Source: Myxococcus eversor
Lineage (GTDB): Bacteria; Myxococcota; Myxococcia; Myxococcales; Myxococcaceae
Assembly (NCBI RefSeq): GCF_010894455.1
Contig: NZ_JAAIXY010000004.1
Location: forward strand, 1-64,000
Reading direction: 5' to 3'
Length of the DNA stretch: 64,000 bases
Position numbers and translations under genes: made by a program. Within the stretch, counting starts at the first letter, position 1, and each line of letters starts with the position of its first letter. This document shows, piece after piece, positions 43,188 through 53,343 of the stretch. Below the pieces are notes generated by a model that was not told where the DNA came from, did no database searches, and saw nothing but the letters and a program-made list of their open reading frames with translations.

Positions 43188-43796
43188 ATGCACCGCAAGC
43201 TCTTCGTCCTGCTGGTTTTTACGCTGGGTCTTGTTTCCACCGCCCAGGCCCAGTCCAAGTCCCGGTCGAAACGCGAGCACGTCTCGCCCACGCCCGCCTG
43301 GTTGCCTCGAGGCGTCGTCCTGGGCGCCTCGCTCCGGGATGAGCTGCTCACCTCCCGTCTGAAGGTGCAGTGGCAGTGGGCCTTCTTCCAGGACCGCAAG
43401 GACGCCTTCGTCTTCCTGGTCGAAGGTGGGTTGGGGTGGGGCACCGCGATGCCGAACCCGGTGGTGGGCAAGCCCGAGACGCTCCTGGGCTCGTACTACG
43501 AGCACACCGCCCAGGTGGGCGTGGGCTACCGCAACCACCTGCCCAACAGCCTGCACTGGGGGTTCCAGGTGACGGGCGGGCCCGTCTTCTATGGCGCCCA
43601 CTTCGACGGCGGCGCGCCTCCGGACAAGCACACCGTGGGTATCATCGAGGGCCGCATCCAGGTGGGCTACCAGTTCGAGCAGATGGCCGCGGGCTTCACC
43701 GTGGGCTACGGCGAGCCCTTCGGACTCAAGCGGCGCTACCTGGGCCGGAGCTTCGTGGGCGGCCCCATGGTCGGGTTGTTCGTGGATTGGCGGTAA
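43188..43796 (+). CDS. Exported beta-barrel-like outer-membrane protein
   Basis: A 202-residue protein with a clear signal peptide cut after TAQA (residue 22). The mature part alternates aromatic and small residues in amphipathic strands of 8-12 residues (GVVLGASLRDELL, VQWQWAFFQDR, YEHTAQVGVGYRN, HWGFQVTGGPVFYG, GRIQVGYQFEQM, VGGPMVGLFVDWR), ending in Trp-Arg. This fits an eight- to ten-stranded outer-membrane barrel. No family recognised. ATG 43188 has GGGAAGAGGG upstream. It lies 51 bp before the FHA gene. Confidence 0.75.
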   Translation: MHRKLFVLLVFTLGLVSTAQAQSKSRSKREHVSPTPAWLPRGVVLGASLRDELLTSRLKVQWQWAFFQDRKDAFVFLVEGGLGWGTAMPNPVVGKPETLLGSYYEHTAQVGVGYRNHLPNSLHWGFQVTGGPVFYGAHFDGGAPPDKHTVGIIEGRIQVGYQFEQMAAGFTVGYGEPFGLKRRYLGRSFVGGPMVGLFVDWR

Positions 43797-43847
43797 AGTC
43801 CGCGTAGACTGGGTTTCGCGGGAATCTCCCCCTCCCGCGCCCCTCGT

Positions 43848-44360
43848 ATGCCCGAGCTGCTGAGCGCCCATGTTTCGCGGTACCTGCGCAACCGGGGCGA
43901 CCTCGAGCGGCAGTTGCCGCCCGGGCTGCTCGTCTTCTCGCCTTCGCCGCCGCCCGAGAGCCTGTCGGAGCAGGAGGAGTACCGGTTGAAGACGGTGACG
44001 AACGCGGGGCCGCCGACGCTGGGGGCGAACGAGCCGGTGGTGTTTCCGGTGGTGAAGTCCCGGACGAACGCCTTCGGGCGGGGAATCACGGTGGGCCGCA
44101 CGGGCAACAACGACGTGGTGCTGGATGACGGCAGCGTGTCGCGCTTCCACGCCTGGTTCGCCCGCGACGAAGCCCAGGCGGGCATCCTCTTGACGGATGC
44201 CGGCTCGAAGAATGGCTCATGGCTCGGCGGGGTTCGGCTCGCCCCTCGCAAGCCCGTCCTCCTGGAGGACGGTGTCCGGTTGCGCTTCGGACAGGTGGAG
44301 CTGGCGTTCTACACGGCAAGCGGCTTTGTCCGGATGCTCGCGATTCGGATGGCTCCCTGA
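43848..44360 (+). CDS. FHA-domain protein
   Basis: A 170-residue protein. About 70 N-terminal residues of unknown fold are followed by a forkhead-associated domain (about 72-160) with ITVGRTGNNDVVL, SVSRFHAWFA and DAGSKNGSWLGG, i.e. the GR, SxxH and NG residues that bind phosphothreonine. It probably reads the output of Ser/Thr kinases. The PP2C-type phosphatase gene 70 bp downstream, same strand, suggests one phospho-signalling unit. Confidence 0.9.
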   Translation: MPELLSAHVSRYLRNRGDLERQLPPGLLVFSPSPPPESLSEQEEYRLKTVTNAGPPTLGANEPVVFPVVKSRTNAFGRGITVGRTGNNDVVLDDGSVSRFHAWFARDEAQAGILLTDAGSKNGSWLGGVRLAPRKPVLLEDGVRLRFGQVELAFYTASGFVRMLAIRMAP

Positions 44361-44430
44361 GCCTTGCCACGTCTCCAGCGGCCTGCATAACGTGCGGAGT
44401 CGCCTACAGTCACACACGGGAGTGTTCGCG

Positions 44431-45708
44431 GTGGCCTTGACCACAGAAGCCTTCGGACTGACCGACGTCGGCCGCAAGCGGCAGCACAACGAAGACGCGA
44501 TGCTGGTGGACGTGTCACTCGGCCTGTACGTGGTGGCCGACGGCATGGGTGGGCACGCGGCGGGTGAGGTCGCCAGCAATCGGGCCACCGAGGTGGTCAA
44601 GCAGCACATCACCTCGAACCGGCATCTGCTGAAAGACCTGGGTAACAACCCCACGGCGGATAGTCGGTCCGCGGCGGCGGCGCTGGTGGAAGTGGCCGTG
44701 CAGCGCGCGTGCGCGGACATCTACCGCACGGCGATGACGGACTCGACCAAGCGGGGCATGGGGACGACCTTCGTGTGCCTGGCGGTGGGAGGCAACAAGG
44801 CCGTCATCGGCCACGTGGGCGACAGCCGCGTCTATCTGGTGAGACATGGTCAGTGTCACCGGCTGACGGAGGACCACACGCTGGTCGCCGCGCAGCTCAA
44901 GGCCGGCACCATCACCAAGGAGCAGGCGGCCACGTCGCAGTACCGCAACGTGATTACGCGCGCGGTGGGCATCCAGGAGTCGGTCCAGGTGGACACGCTC
45001 ATCGTGGACCTGGTGCCCGGCGACATGTTCATCCTCTGTTCGGACGGCCTGCATGGCTACGTCGAGGACGAGGAGATGCTGCCGTTGGTGTCGGGGCTCC
45101 AGCCGGGGGACCTGCCCAAGCGGCTCATCGACGTCGCGAACGAGCGCGGCGGCAAGGACAACATCACCGCGGTGGTGGTGAAGGTGGCCGGCGACAGCGC
45201 GGCCATGGCGAACGAGGAGACGAGCGAAGCGCAGTCGCGCATGGAGGCGCTGCGCAAGATTCCGCTCTTCCGTCACCTCACGTACAAGGAGCAGACGGCG
45301 GTGCTGTCCATCGCCACCACGCGCACGTATCCCGCGGGCCGCGAAATCGTGGTGGAGGGACAGCCGGGCGAGGAGCTGTTCGTCGTCATCCGGGGCCGGG
45401 TGGCGATTGAAAAGAACGGCGTGGAGATCGCCGAGCTGCGCTCCGGTGGGCACTTCGGAGAGATGGGGCTCATCGACAACGCGCCGCGCTCGGCGACGGT
45501 GCGAGCGACGGAGCCCACCCGGACCATGGTCATCTCCCGTCCGGACTTGATGGGCTTGATGAAGCGCGAGTCCATCCTCGCGGTGAAGATGCTTTGGAGC
45601 TTCGTGCAGGTGCTGAGCGACCGGTTGCGCGCGACCAACTCGGAGTTGAGCGAGGCCCGACAGGAGCTCGCCGTGGCGCAGGCCATCCAGCCCTTCGCGG
45701 AAGAGTGA
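44431..45708 (+). CDS. PP2C-type Ser/Thr phosphatase fused to a cyclic-nucleotide-binding domain
   Basis: A 425-residue fusion from GTG 44431 (GGGAG eight bases upstream). PP2C domain (about 5-250) with NEDAMLVD, VADGMGGHAAGE, GHVGDSRVYL, LCSDGLHGYVED and KDNITAVVV, giving the aspartates that hold Mn/Mg. Cyclic-nucleotide-binding domain (about 285-400) with ELFVVIRGRVAI and the phosphate-binding cassette FGEMGLIDNAPRSATVRA, including the ligand Arg. A short coiled tail ends the protein. It likely dephosphorylates Ser/Thr-kinase targets under cAMP or c-di-GMP-like control. Confidence 0.92.
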   Translation: MALTTEAFGLTDVGRKRQHNEDAMLVDVSLGLYVVADGMGGHAAGEVASNRATEVVKQHITSNRHLLKDLGNNPTADSRSAAAALVEVAVQRACADIYRTAMTDSTKRGMGTTFVCLAVGGNKAVIGHVGDSRVYLVRHGQCHRLTEDHTLVAAQLKAGTITKEQAATSQYRNVITRAVGIQESVQVDTLIVDLVPGDMFILCSDGLHGYVEDEEMLPLVSGLQPGDLPKRLIDVANERGGKDNITAVVVKVAGDSAAMANEETSEAQSRMEALRKIPLFRHLTYKEQTAVLSIATTRTYPAGREIVVEGQPGEELFVVIRGRVAIEKNGVEIAELRSGGHFGEMGLIDNAPRSATVRATEPTRTMVISRPDLMGLMKRESILAVKMLWSFVQVLSDRLRATNSELSEARQELAVAQAIQPFAEE

Positions 45709-45813
45709 GGGGGCGCGCACATGAGCGAGCGAACGCGTCGTGCCCCTATTGCTTCGTCCCGTTCACGTCAGACCCGCCACGTACCTTCCCGCCAAACCGT
45801 GGTGGGAGGTCGC

Positions 45814-46347
45814 ATGGCGAGGGCGGTGGGGCGGGACGTGATGGTGCGGTTGATCGGCGAGGTCGCGGAGCTCCGGGAGGAGATGAAGACCACGCGAACC
45901 CATACGCGCATCATGTCGTCGGGGATGAGCTACGCGCTGACGAGCCTGGGGTCCATGCGCGAGAACATGGGCGCGATGCAGGTCAACATGGGCGTCATGC
46001 GCGAGAACATGGGCGTGATGCAGTCCAACATGGACGCCATGCGGCAGAACATGGACGCCATGCGGCAGAACATGGACGTCATGTGGCAGAGCATGGACGT
46101 CACGCGGCAGAACATGGACGTCATGTGGCGGAACATGGATTCCTTCCGCTCGAATGCGGATGTCATGATGACGCACGTGGAGTCGGTGGTGGGCGAGCTT
46201 CGCGCCCTGTCTGGCGGACTCCAGCGAATGGATGCTCACGCTGGCCGCATGGCCCGGCTGCTCGGCTCGCTGGCGGATTCGACGAACGCGCGCTTCGAGC
46301 AGGTGGAGAAGCGCCTGACCGCGCTCGAGGACGACGAGAAGCACTGA
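45814..46347 (+). CDS. Methionine-heptad coiled-coil protein
   Basis: A 177-residue protein starting at ATG 45814, which has a strong GGGAGG; an upstream ATG at 45721 would add 31 basic, non-conserved-looking residues. The centre (nt 45955-46143) is nine tandem 7-residue repeats with methionine at positions 1 and 5 (consensus M-R/Q-x-N-M-D/G-x), giving a coiled-coil core made almost entirely of Met. Flanks are also helical; the end (FEQVEKRLTALEDD) is a short ordinary coiled coil. No signal or membrane segment. The repeats are coded by near-identical 21-bp units, so copy number may vary between strains. Function unknown. Confidence 0.8.
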   Translation: MARAVGRDVMVRLIGEVAELREEMKTTRTHTRIMSSGMSYALTSLGSMRENMGAMQVNMGVMRENMGVMQSNMDAMRQNMDAMRQNMDVMWQSMDVTRQNMDVMWRNMDSFRSNADVMMTHVESVVGELRALSGGLQRMDAHAGRMARLLGSLADSTNARFEQVEKRLTALEDDEKH

Positions 46348-46367
46348 CGGGCGCATGACGGTGTCGT

Positions 46368-46392
46368 CCCGGTGGCAACGCAGGCCACCGGG
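46368..46392 (+). terminator. Hairpin after the Met-heptad gene
   Basis: CCCGGTGGC and GCCACCGGG form a perfect 9-bp stem with a 7-nt loop, 21 bases past the stop; no T-tract. Confidence 0.55.
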
Positions 46393-46434
46393 TGGGAACG
46401 CGTCATGGGGGGAGCGTCCGGGAGACGACGAGGT

Positions 46435-46447
46435 CCGGAATTTCCGG
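46435..46447. promoter_or_regulatory. Inverted repeat CCGGAA-T-TTCCGG before the repeat-protein gene
   Basis: A perfect 6+1+6 dyad 55 bp upstream of the ATG at 46502. The position suits an operator or activator site. No clear promoter hexamers were recognised beside it. Confidence 0.3.
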
Positions 46448-46501
46448 TGGGAATCACCCGTTCCGGGCCCGGCCGCGGGCTAAGGTCCGAGAGACGTGCG
46501 C

Positions 46502-49480
46502 ATGCGCAACTGGATTCTCATAGGGGTGATGTCAGCCCTGGTGGTGGCCGGGGCCGCCTGGCTCTGGTCCCATTCCGAGAGCGGACCTGGGAGTACTTCG
46601 TCCACCGCGTCCCCGCATTCCACGCCGAAGTCGCTGCCCGAGTTCTCCGCGGTGGAGGTCTCCTCGGGAGGCCAGGAGGGGCTGGCGCTCACCGGCCGCG
46701 TGCTGGACTCGGCCGGCAAGCCCGTGTCGGGCGCGGAGGTCTTCCTCGCGGCCAGCGCCGAGCGGACGCTGGTCGACGTGCGCTGCGATGAGTGCGACCA
46801 GGCCCTCTTGTCCTGCCCCGCGCGCGAGTCCACGCTGCACACGCTCGCCTTCTTCGAACAACAGCGGGGCTTCCTCAGTCCTCGCGCCACGGTGCTCACG
46901 GATGCGGAAGGACGCTTCCGGTTCGAGCACCTCGTGGGTGTGTCCTTCTCCGTGTGGGCCCGCGCCTCGGGCCTGGGGGTGGCACTGAGGGACAGGGCCG
47001 CCCCGGGAGACCCGGTGGAGCTGTACCTGCCGCCCTTGCGCTCCATTCGCGGCCAGGTGGTGGACGATGCGGGGCAGCCGCTCCTGGGCGCTCGCGTGCA
47101 CGCCGTCTCCCGCCGCGTGCCGCTGCCCTTCGAGGCGGAGTCCGGCGCGGAAGGTGTCTTCTCCCTGGAGGGACTCGGCGAGGGCCCGTTCTATGTGCTG
47201 GCCATGGCGGAGGGATATCTGCCCGCCGTGGAGGCTCACGTCGAGGCCGGGCCCCAGCCGGTGCGGTTGCAGTTGACGCCCGCGCGCACGCTGGAGGTCC
47301 GAGTCATGCGACAGGGCAAGCCCGCCGCCGCGACGGTGCGCCTGCGTGCCGACCATCTCTCGCGTGAGCTGCGCACCGAAGGCGAGGTGGTGCGCTTCAC
47401 CGGGCTGTATCCGGATGAGCTGGTGGTGACGGCGGAGGCCCCGGGGTTGGGCTCGGCCCCGCGGACGCTGACGCTCGATGCGCGCGTGACGCAGGTGACG
47501 CTGGAGCTGGAAGAGGCGGGCAAGCTGCTCGTCACCGTGGTGGATGAGGCTGGCCAGCCCGTGCCCGCTCCGGAGCTGATGCTGCGCACCGCGCGGGGTG
47601 AACTGGTCCGCCGCGAGCGCGCCGCCACGGGCGCCCTGGTGGAACTGGGACCGCTGGCTGTCGGTGAGTACCTGCTGGAGGGCAAGGCGGAGGGCTTCCG
47701 CGACACGCAGCTCCCCGCGCGCGTGGGCAAGGGCGAGACGACGCTGGAGTTGGAGCTGGAGCGCGCCACGCTCATCACCGGACGGGTGTTGGACGAATAC
47801 GGCCGCCCCGCGCCCCGCGTGTCCGTGCTGGTGCAGCCCACGGGCGCGACGGTGCTGGCGGACGGGGAAGGGCACTTCTCCGCGCAGGTGCCCACGCCGG
47901 GCCTGTACGAACTGCACGCGCACCACTCGGAGTGGGGCGGTGGTCAGGTGAAGGTGACGGCGCCGGCCTCGGGCGTCGAGCTTCCGCTGGAGCCACACGC
48001 CGCGCTGGAGGTGACGGTGTCGTCCGGTGGTCGCCGCGTCGAGGGCGCGGACGTGGTGCTGTGGGTGGACCAGGAAGGCATCTTCCGGAGCGACAGGCCC
48101 TCCGGTCCGGACGGCGTCGTGCCCATGCGCGGGCTTCCGGAAGGGACGTACTCGATGGTGGCTTCGCATCCGGACTACCAGCCCTCCGAGCGGCGGCAGG
48201 TGACGGTGGCGGATGGCCAGACGCTCAAGCTGGAGGCGGAGCTGAAGCCCGGCGCGCCCCTGACGGGCGACGTGGTGGACATGCAAGGCGAGCCCGTGGC
48301 CGGGGCCTCGTTGTCGGTGGTGCCACGCGGCGCGGAGCCCGTCATGAGCGACGCTCGGGGACACTTCGAGTTCCGCTCGCTGCGCCCGGACCGGGGCTAC
48401 CGCCTGGAGGTGAAGCACTCCGGTTATGACCAGACGGAGCGCGCGGAGGGCAAGGCGGGCGGGCCGCCGGTCAAGGTCGTGCTCAAGAAGCGCGATGTCT
48501 TCCGGGGACGCGTCGTCGGGGATGACGGCGCGCCGGTGCGTCGCTTCCGGATGGACGAGCATCAGGTGGACAGCCCGGACGGCCGCTTCGAACTGGCGCT
48601 GCCCACGGCGGGTGACCGCGTCATCGTCGCGGTGGACGCCTCCGGCTACGAGCCGCTGATGGTGGACCGTCCCGCGTCACCCGAGCTGGGAGACCTGGTG
48701 CTGGAGAAGCTGCCGAGCATCAGTGGCCTGGTGCGCGACGCGAGCGGCGGACCAGTGGCGGACGCGGTGGTGTCCTGCGAGGTGTGCGACGAGTCGGTGC
48801 TGTCGGGGCCGGACGGCCGCTTCACGCTGGCGAGTCCCCCATATGTCGCGCGCTACACCGTGTCCGCGCGCAAGGGCCGGTTGAGCGCGACCCAGGCGGT
48901 GGAGCGAGGGAGTCGCGCGGCGCTGGAGCTGACGTTGAAGCAGGCCACCCGCCTGAGTGGCCGCGTGTTCCGCACGGGAGGCCAGCCTGCCGCGGGCATC
49001 GAGGTCGAGGCGGTGAATGGCGACCGCGGCGAGCCGCTCACCATCGTCACCGGACCGGACGGCGGGTACTCCGTGGAGGTGGCGCCGGGCAGCTACCGGT
49101 TCATGCTGGGCTCGGCACGCGAGTATTCGGGGGAGCCGGCGCTGGTGGTCCAGGTGGGCGGCGCGGAGATGCACCTGGACCTGGGGCCCTCGCCCGGGAG
49201 CGCGTCGCTCACGGTGCAGCTCAAGCCCGAGCGGGGCAAGGCGCTCTGGGTGGTGGCGGGAGAGGTCCCCGTGTCGACCAACCCGCCCGCGCAGGAGCTG
49301 ATGCGCTCGCGGTGGGCGCACCTCGTCTACCAGCCGCGCTCCGAGCAGGTCGTCGTGTCGGGCCTGCCGCCCGGGCGCTACACCGTGGTGTGGGGCGCGT
49401 TCCATGTGGAGACGCCTGGAGGCCCGGAGGTGCGCGTGGTGGATGTGCCCTCGAGCGGCGAGTTGACGCTGGGGCGTTGA
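46502..49480 (+). CDS. Membrane-anchored carboxypeptidase-regulatory-domain repeat protein
   Basis: A 992-residue protein. An N-terminal signal anchor (residues 4-22) and a Ser/Thr/Pro linker are followed by about ten tandem beta-sandwich domains of the CarboxypepD_reg/Cna-B-like type, each opening with a strand such as [60 protein letters not shown] or [16 protein letters not shown] cysteine set lies in the first domain ([11 protein letters not shown]) and a pair at CEVCDE. It is exported and probably an extended envelope or adhesion protein. GTG 46496 is an alternative start. Confidence 0.88.
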   Translation: MRNWILIGVMSALVVAGAAWLWSHSESGPGSTSSTASPHSTPKSLPEFSAVEVSSGGQEGLALTGRVLDSAGKPVSGAEVFLAASAERTLVDVRCDECDQALLSCPARESTLHTLAFFEQQRGFLSPRATVLTDAEGRFRFEHLVGVSFSVWARASGLGVALRDRAAPGDPVELYLPPLRSIRGQVVDDAGQPLLGARVHAVSRRVPLPFEAESGAEGVFSLEGLGEGPFYVLAMAEGYLPAVEAHVEAGPQPVRLQLTPARTLEVRVMRQGKPAAATVRLRADHLSRELRTEGEVVRFTGLYPDELVVTAEAPGLGSAPRTLTLDARVTQVTLELEEAGKLLVTVVDEAGQPVPAPELMLRTARGELVRRERAATGALVELGPLAVGEYLLEGKAEGFRDTQLPARVGKGETTLELELERATLITGRVLDEYGRPAPRVSVLVQPTGATVLADGEGHFSAQVPTPGLYELHAHHSEWGGGQVKVTAPASGVELPLEPHAALEVTVSSGGRRVEGADVVLWVDQEGIFRSDRPSGPDGVVPMRGLPEGTYSMVASHPDYQPSERRQVTVADGQTLKLEAELKPGAPLTGDVVDMQGEPVAGASLSVVPRGAEPVMSDARGHFEFRSLRPDRGYRLEVKHSGYDQTERAEGKAGGPPVKVVLKKRDVFRGRVVGDDGAPVRRFRMDEHQVDSPDGRFELALPTAGDRVIVAVDASGYEPLMVDRPASPELGDLVLEKLPSISGLVRDASGGPVADAVVSCEVCDESVLSGPDGRFTLASPPYVARYTVSARKGRLSATQAVERGSRAALELTLKQATRLSGRVFRTGGQPAAGIEVEAVNGDRGEPLTIVTGPDGGYSVEVAPGSYRFMLGSAREYSGEPALVVQVGGAEMHLDLGPSPGSASLTVQLKPERGKALWVVAGEVPVSTNPPAQELMRSRWAHLVYQPRSEQVVVSGLPPGRYTVVWGAFHVETPGGPEVRVVDVPSSGELTLGR

Positions 49481-49543
49481 GGCGGCGGCGCCTGGCGCGC
49501 GGCTTCGGTTGCGAGCCGACGGGCGGGCGCATTAGGAAGCCGC

Positions 49544-50776
49544 ATGGACGTATCGGCACTGAAGGGCCGTCGCATCGTCGTCGGCGTCGCGGGTGGCATC
49601 GCCGCGTACAAGGCCTGCGAGCTGGTGCGCGAGCTGGGACGGGCGGGCGCCGAGGTGCGGGTGGCCATGACGGAGTCCGCTCGCCAGTTCGTCACCCCAC
49701 TGACCTTCCAGGCGCTCAGCGGGCATCCGGTGCTCACCGACTATTTCGACCCCTCGCAGGAGGGGAACTTCGGGCACCTGGACCTGGCGCGCTGGGCGGA
49801 GGCCTTCGTGGTGGCCCCGGCCACCGCGGACCTGCTGGCGCGGGTGCGCGCGGGCATGGCCAACGACGCGGTGACGACGTCGCTCTTGGCCTTCCGGGGG
49901 CCCGTGGTGCTGGCCCCGGCGATGAACGTGGCGATGTGGGACAACGCGATGACGCAGGAGAACGTCGCCGCGTTGCTGGCGCACTCGCGCTTCACCTTCG
50001 TCGGTCCTGGCGCGGGGCTGCTGGCCTGCGGTGACGTGGGCGAGGGACGACTGGCGGACGTGCCGGCCATCGTCGCGGGAGTGGCCGCGCGCTTCGCCCC
50101 GGGGCCGCTGGCGGGCAAGCGGGTGTTGCTGACGGCGGGCCCCACGCGCGAGTTCCTGGACCCGGTGCGGTTCATCTCCAACCCCTCCACGGGGAAGATG
50201 GGCATGGCGCTGGCACAGGCGGCGCGCTCGCTGGGGGCCACCGTGACGGTGGTGCTGGGCCCGGTGGGCTCGGTGGACCGCACGGGCCTGGAGGTGGTGG
50301 ACGTCGTGTCCGCGGAGGAGATGGCGCGCGAAGTCCTGGGGCGGGTGGGGGACGTCGACGTGTTCATCGCCACGGCGGCGGTGAGCGACTGGCGCCCGGA
50401 GTCGCGGGCCGCGCAGAAGGTGAAGAAAGGCTCGGTCTCCGGTCCGGAGACGCTGAAGCTGGTGCGCACGCCGGATGTGCTGGCGGAGGCCTCGAAGAAG
50501 GTGTCGGGACAGGCCCGTCGCCCGCTGTTGGTGGGCTTCGCCGCGGAGACGGAGCGGGTGCTGGAGCACGCACGCGAGAAGCTGGAGCGCAAGGGGCTGG
50601 ACGCGATTGTCGCCAACGACGTCACGGCGCCGGGCGCGGGGTTTGGCACCGACACCAACCGGGTGACGGTGTTGACGCGTGCCGGCTCGCCCAGGGAGCT
50701 TCAGGGGACCAAGGACGCGGTGGCTCGGAGCATCCTGGAGTTGCTGCTGCCGGAGCGCCCCCCCGCGAACGGCTGA
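49544..50776 (+). CDS. coaBC: Bifunctional phosphopantothenoylcysteine decarboxylase/phosphopantothenate-cysteine ligase
   Basis: A 410-residue CoaBC (Dfp) for coenzyme A synthesis. CoaC flavoprotein domain (1-185): [12 protein letters not shown], catalytic His in [18 protein letters not shown] and the flexible-flap Cys of [10 protein letters not shown]. CoaB ligase domain (190-405): [19 protein letters not shown] and [21 protein letters not shown] and ANDV. Length and order are those of the standard bacterial enzyme. It lies 63 bp after the repeat-protein gene, same strand. Confidence 0.97.
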   Translation: MDVSALKGRRIVVGVAGGIAAYKACELVRELGRAGAEVRVAMTESARQFVTPLTFQALSGHPVLTDYFDPSQEGNFGHLDLARWAEAFVVAPATADLLARVRAGMANDAVTTSLLAFRGPVVLAPAMNVAMWDNAMTQENVAALLAHSRFTFVGPGAGLLACGDVGEGRLADVPAIVAGVAARFAPGPLAGKRVLLTAGPTREFLDPVRFISNPSTGKMGMALAQAARSLGATVTVVLGPVGSVDRTGLEVVDVVSAEEMAREVLGRVGDVDVFIATAAVSDWRPESRAAQKVKKGSVSGPETLKLVRTPDVLAEASKKVSGQARRPLLVGFAAETERVLEHAREKLERKGLDAIVANDVTAPGAGFGTDTNRVTVLTRAGSPRELQGTKDAVARSILELLLPERPPANG

Positions 50777-50949
50777 GCCTGGGCGAAGCCCGTCCATCCC
50801 GCTGGAATCCCCGCGCGACAGGGGTGTGACGCGATGTGTGGGCCTGACCCGGTGGGGACGGGTGGGCTCACCATGGGGATGGGCGGATGGCCCCCACCGA
50901 CGACCGCTTCCTTGCGCTTGGTCTCGCTGTCCGATACCGATCCAGCACC

Positions 50950-52113
50950 GTGAACGACGACTCGCCCGATGTCTCGCAGGAACTGAGCGCCGTGCTCGAG
51001 GACGTGCGCCGCCACCTGCTCTGGCAGGAGGACGGCGCGGGTCGGATGCTGATGATCGACGCCAAGGCGGCGGCCGAGCTCCAGCGTCTCGCCCCGTCCT
51101 TGCGCTCGCGGTTCACCCGGCCCGGTGGCGCGGCCGAGCCCACGGCTGCTTCCCCCGAGCGCCGACTGGGGCCCTCGCAGGGCGCACCGCCTCCCCTGGC
51201 CGAGCGCCGCTCCGACTCCTCGCAGTCGCCGCCCGTGACGACGCCTCCCGCCGCTCCCTCGCTGGCCGAGCGGCGCCCCGCGCTCACGCAGGCGACTCCC
51301 GCGACGCCTCCTGTCGGCGCGCCGCCTCCCATGGCCGAGCGCCGCGCGGGTCCGCCAGCGGGTCCGCTCGATTCGAGCCGCGCGACGCCTTCGGGGCCGA
51401 TGGCTCGTCCGCCGACCGAGGCCCCCGCGGCGCCGCTCGCGCCGCTGTCCCGGCCCGCCGCTCCCGCATCCACTGGCATGTTGCTCGACGTGCCCCGGTC
51501 GTCTCCGGGTGGAACCACCGCGCTGCCGGGCAGTGTGGACGGTGAGCGGCCGACGCTGGACCAGGTGCGTCGCGAGCTGGGGGACTGCCGGCGCTGCAAG
51601 CTGTGCACGGGTCGCAAGAACATCGTGTTCGGCACGGGCAACCCGCGCGCGGAGCTGGTCTTCGTGGGCGAGGGGCCCGGTGAGAACGAGGACCTGCAGG
51701 GTGTCCCCTTCGTGGGCGCCGCGGGTGACCTCTTGACGAAGATGATTGAAGCGATGGGCTTCCGTCGCGACGACATCTACATCTGCAACGTCGTGAAGTG
51801 CCGGCCCCCGGGCAACCGCAATCCAGAGCCGGACGAGATCGCGGCGTGCGAGCCGTTCCTCCGGGCGCAGCTCGCGGCCATCCAGCCCAAGGTCGTCGTG
51901 GCGCTGGGCAAGTTCGCCGCGCAGACGTTGCTGCGCGATTCCACGCCCATCACCCGGATGAGGGGTGCCTGGCGCGTTTATGAGGGCATTCAGCTGATGC
52001 CCACCTTCCACCCCGCGTACCTGCTCCGCAATCCGGCGGAGAAGCGCAAGGCGTGGGAGGACCTGCAAGCCGTGATGAAGATCTTCGGCAAGAACCCGGG
52101 CTCGCGCGCATAG
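50950..52113 (+). CDS. Type-4 uracil-DNA glycosylase with long Pro/Ala-rich linker
   Basis: A 387-residue protein (an ATG at 50887 would add 21 residues and has a GGGGA-like site, so the start is uncertain). A helical N-terminal segment (about 1-55) and a disordered linker of about 130 residues, repeating AERR-type units between Pro/Ala/Ser stretches, precede the catalytic domain (about 205-380). This has the 4Fe-4S cysteines CRRCKLC, CNVVKC and CEPFL, the water-activating GEGPGENEDLQGVPFVG motif, and HPAYLLRNP. It removes uracil from DNA. The linker is much longer than the family's usual N-terminal lead. Confidence 0.93.
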   Translation: MNDDSPDVSQELSAVLEDVRRHLLWQEDGAGRMLMIDAKAAAELQRLAPSLRSRFTRPGGAAEPTAASPERRLGPSQGAPPPLAERRSDSSQSPPVTTPPAAPSLAERRPALTQATPATPPVGAPPPMAERRAGPPAGPLDSSRATPSGPMARPPTEAPAAPLAPLSRPAAPASTGMLLDVPRSSPGGTTALPGSVDGERPTLDQVRRELGDCRRCKLCTGRKNIVFGTGNPRAELVFVGEGPGENEDLQGVPFVGAAGDLLTKMIEAMGFRRDDIYICNVVKCRPPGNRNPEPDEIAACEPFLRAQLAAIQPKVVVALGKFAAQTLLRDSTPITRMRGAWRVYEGIQLMPTFHPAYLLRNPAEKRKAWEDLQAVMKIFGKNPGSRA

Positions 52114-52138
52114 CGGAGCACGGAGAGGGGAGACTCGG

Positions 52139-53146
52139 ATGAAAGGGTTGCTGGAAACGCGCGAGGTGCAGTCGCCCGCGTTGGAGTCCAATCCGTTGGG
52201 CGACCCGGCCCGACGCCGGCTCACCGTGTACCTGCCGCCGGGTCATAGCGAGGGAGACCGTCGCTTCCCGGCCGTGTACTTCCTGCATGCGTTCGGCAGC
52301 GGCGGAGGAAGCTGGACGAATTCCTCGGGCTTCGCGCCCTCCGTGCCGGAGCGACTGGATGCGCTCATCGAGTCCGGCGCGGTGCCGCCCGTCATCGGAG
52401 TGTTCCCCGACGGCTGGACGTCCCTGGGCGGCAGCCAGTGGATCAACAGCGACGCCATCGGCCGCTATCGGGACTACCTGGCCAAGGACATCGTCGGCTT
52501 CGTGGACCGCACCTTCCGCACGCTGCCCAAGGCGGCGTCGCGTGCGGTGCTGGGACACAGCTCGGGCGGGTACGGCGCGCTGGTGATGGGCCGCTACCAC
52601 CCCGAGATTTTCTCGCACCTGGGCGCGCACTCGGCGGACTCGTATTTCGAGTACTGCTACCTGCCGGACCTGCCGAAGGCGGCGAACGTGCTGCTCAAGG
52701 CGGGTGGCATCGAGGCGTGGCAGGGCGAGTTCCGCCAGCGCGTGCGCGAGACGAAGATGCGCGGCGATGACTTTCCGGTGGTGAACACGCTGGCGATGGC
52801 GGCGGCGTACTCGCCGAAGAAGGGTGAGCCGCTCAACCTGGAGCTTCCCTTCGATATGCAGACGGGCCGGCTGAAGCTCGACGTGTGGAACCGCTGGCTG
52901 GTGCAGGACCCGGTGCGCTTCGTGCCCAAGTTCCTGGATGCCTACAAGAAGCTCAAGACGGTCTATCTGGACTGCGGCACCCGCGACGAGTTCAACCTGC
53001 GCTGGGGCACGCGCATGCTGGCGGACGACCTCAAGAACGCCGGCGTGGAGCTGGTGCACGAGGAGTTCGAGGACGGCCACTCCGGCGTGAGCTATCGCTT
53101 CGAGCGCTCGTTGTCGGTGCTGCTGCCGAAGCTCGCGACGGAGTAG
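52139..53146 (+). CDS. Alpha/beta-hydrolase of the esterase-D type
   Basis: A 335-residue soluble hydrolase. RRLTVYLPPGH, FPAVYFLHAFGSGGGSW (oxyanion region), nucleophile elbow GHSSGGYG near 140, the acid in DCGTRDEFN and the catalytic His in EDGHSGVSYR give a complete Ser-Asp-His triad of the esterase-D/antigen-85 group. No signal peptide. GGGGAGACTCGG precedes the ATG, 25 bp after the glycosylase stop, so the two may be co-transcribed. Substrate unknown. Confidence 0.9.
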   Translation: MKGLLETREVQSPALESNPLGDPARRRLTVYLPPGHSEGDRRFPAVYFLHAFGSGGGSWTNSSGFAPSVPERLDALIESGAVPPVIGVFPDGWTSLGGSQWINSDAIGRYRDYLAKDIVGFVDRTFRTLPKAASRAVLGHSSGGYGALVMGRYHPEIFSHLGAHSADSYFEYCYLPDLPKAANVLLKAGGIEAWQGEFRQRVRETKMRGDDFPVVNTLAMAAAYSPKKGEPLNLELPFDMQTGRLKLDVWNRWLVQDPVRFVPKFLDAYKKLKTVYLDCGTRDEFNLRWGTRMLADDLKNAGVELVHEEFEDGHSGVSYRFERSLSVLLPKLATE

Positions 53147-53174
53147 CGAGGAGGGCGCGGCATCGGTCCAGGGT

Positions 53175-53199
53175 GGCCCCCAAGGCGGACCTGGGGGCC
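53175..53199 (+). terminator. Hairpin after the esterase gene
   Basis: GGCCCCCA (53175-53182) and TGGGGGCC (53192-53199) pair perfectly with a 9-nt loop, about 30 bases past the stop. Confidence 0.5.
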
Positions 53200-53343
53200 C
53201 GGGACTGATTGCCGCGCGACGTCATCCCCCGGAAGCGTGACGTGGCGCTGGCCATGCCCCCGGGGGAGCGGGTAGAGGCAGAGCGCCCGCGCGCCACGGT
53301 GGCTGGGGTGGTGGGCGTGGATGACCTTCAGGGAGATGGGAAC

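Noticed and set aside
45955..46143. 21-bp tandem units taken at first for a CRISPR-like or minisatellite array
   Set aside because: No unique spacers, the units are in frame inside a gene with a strong ribosome site, and they encode regular heptads.
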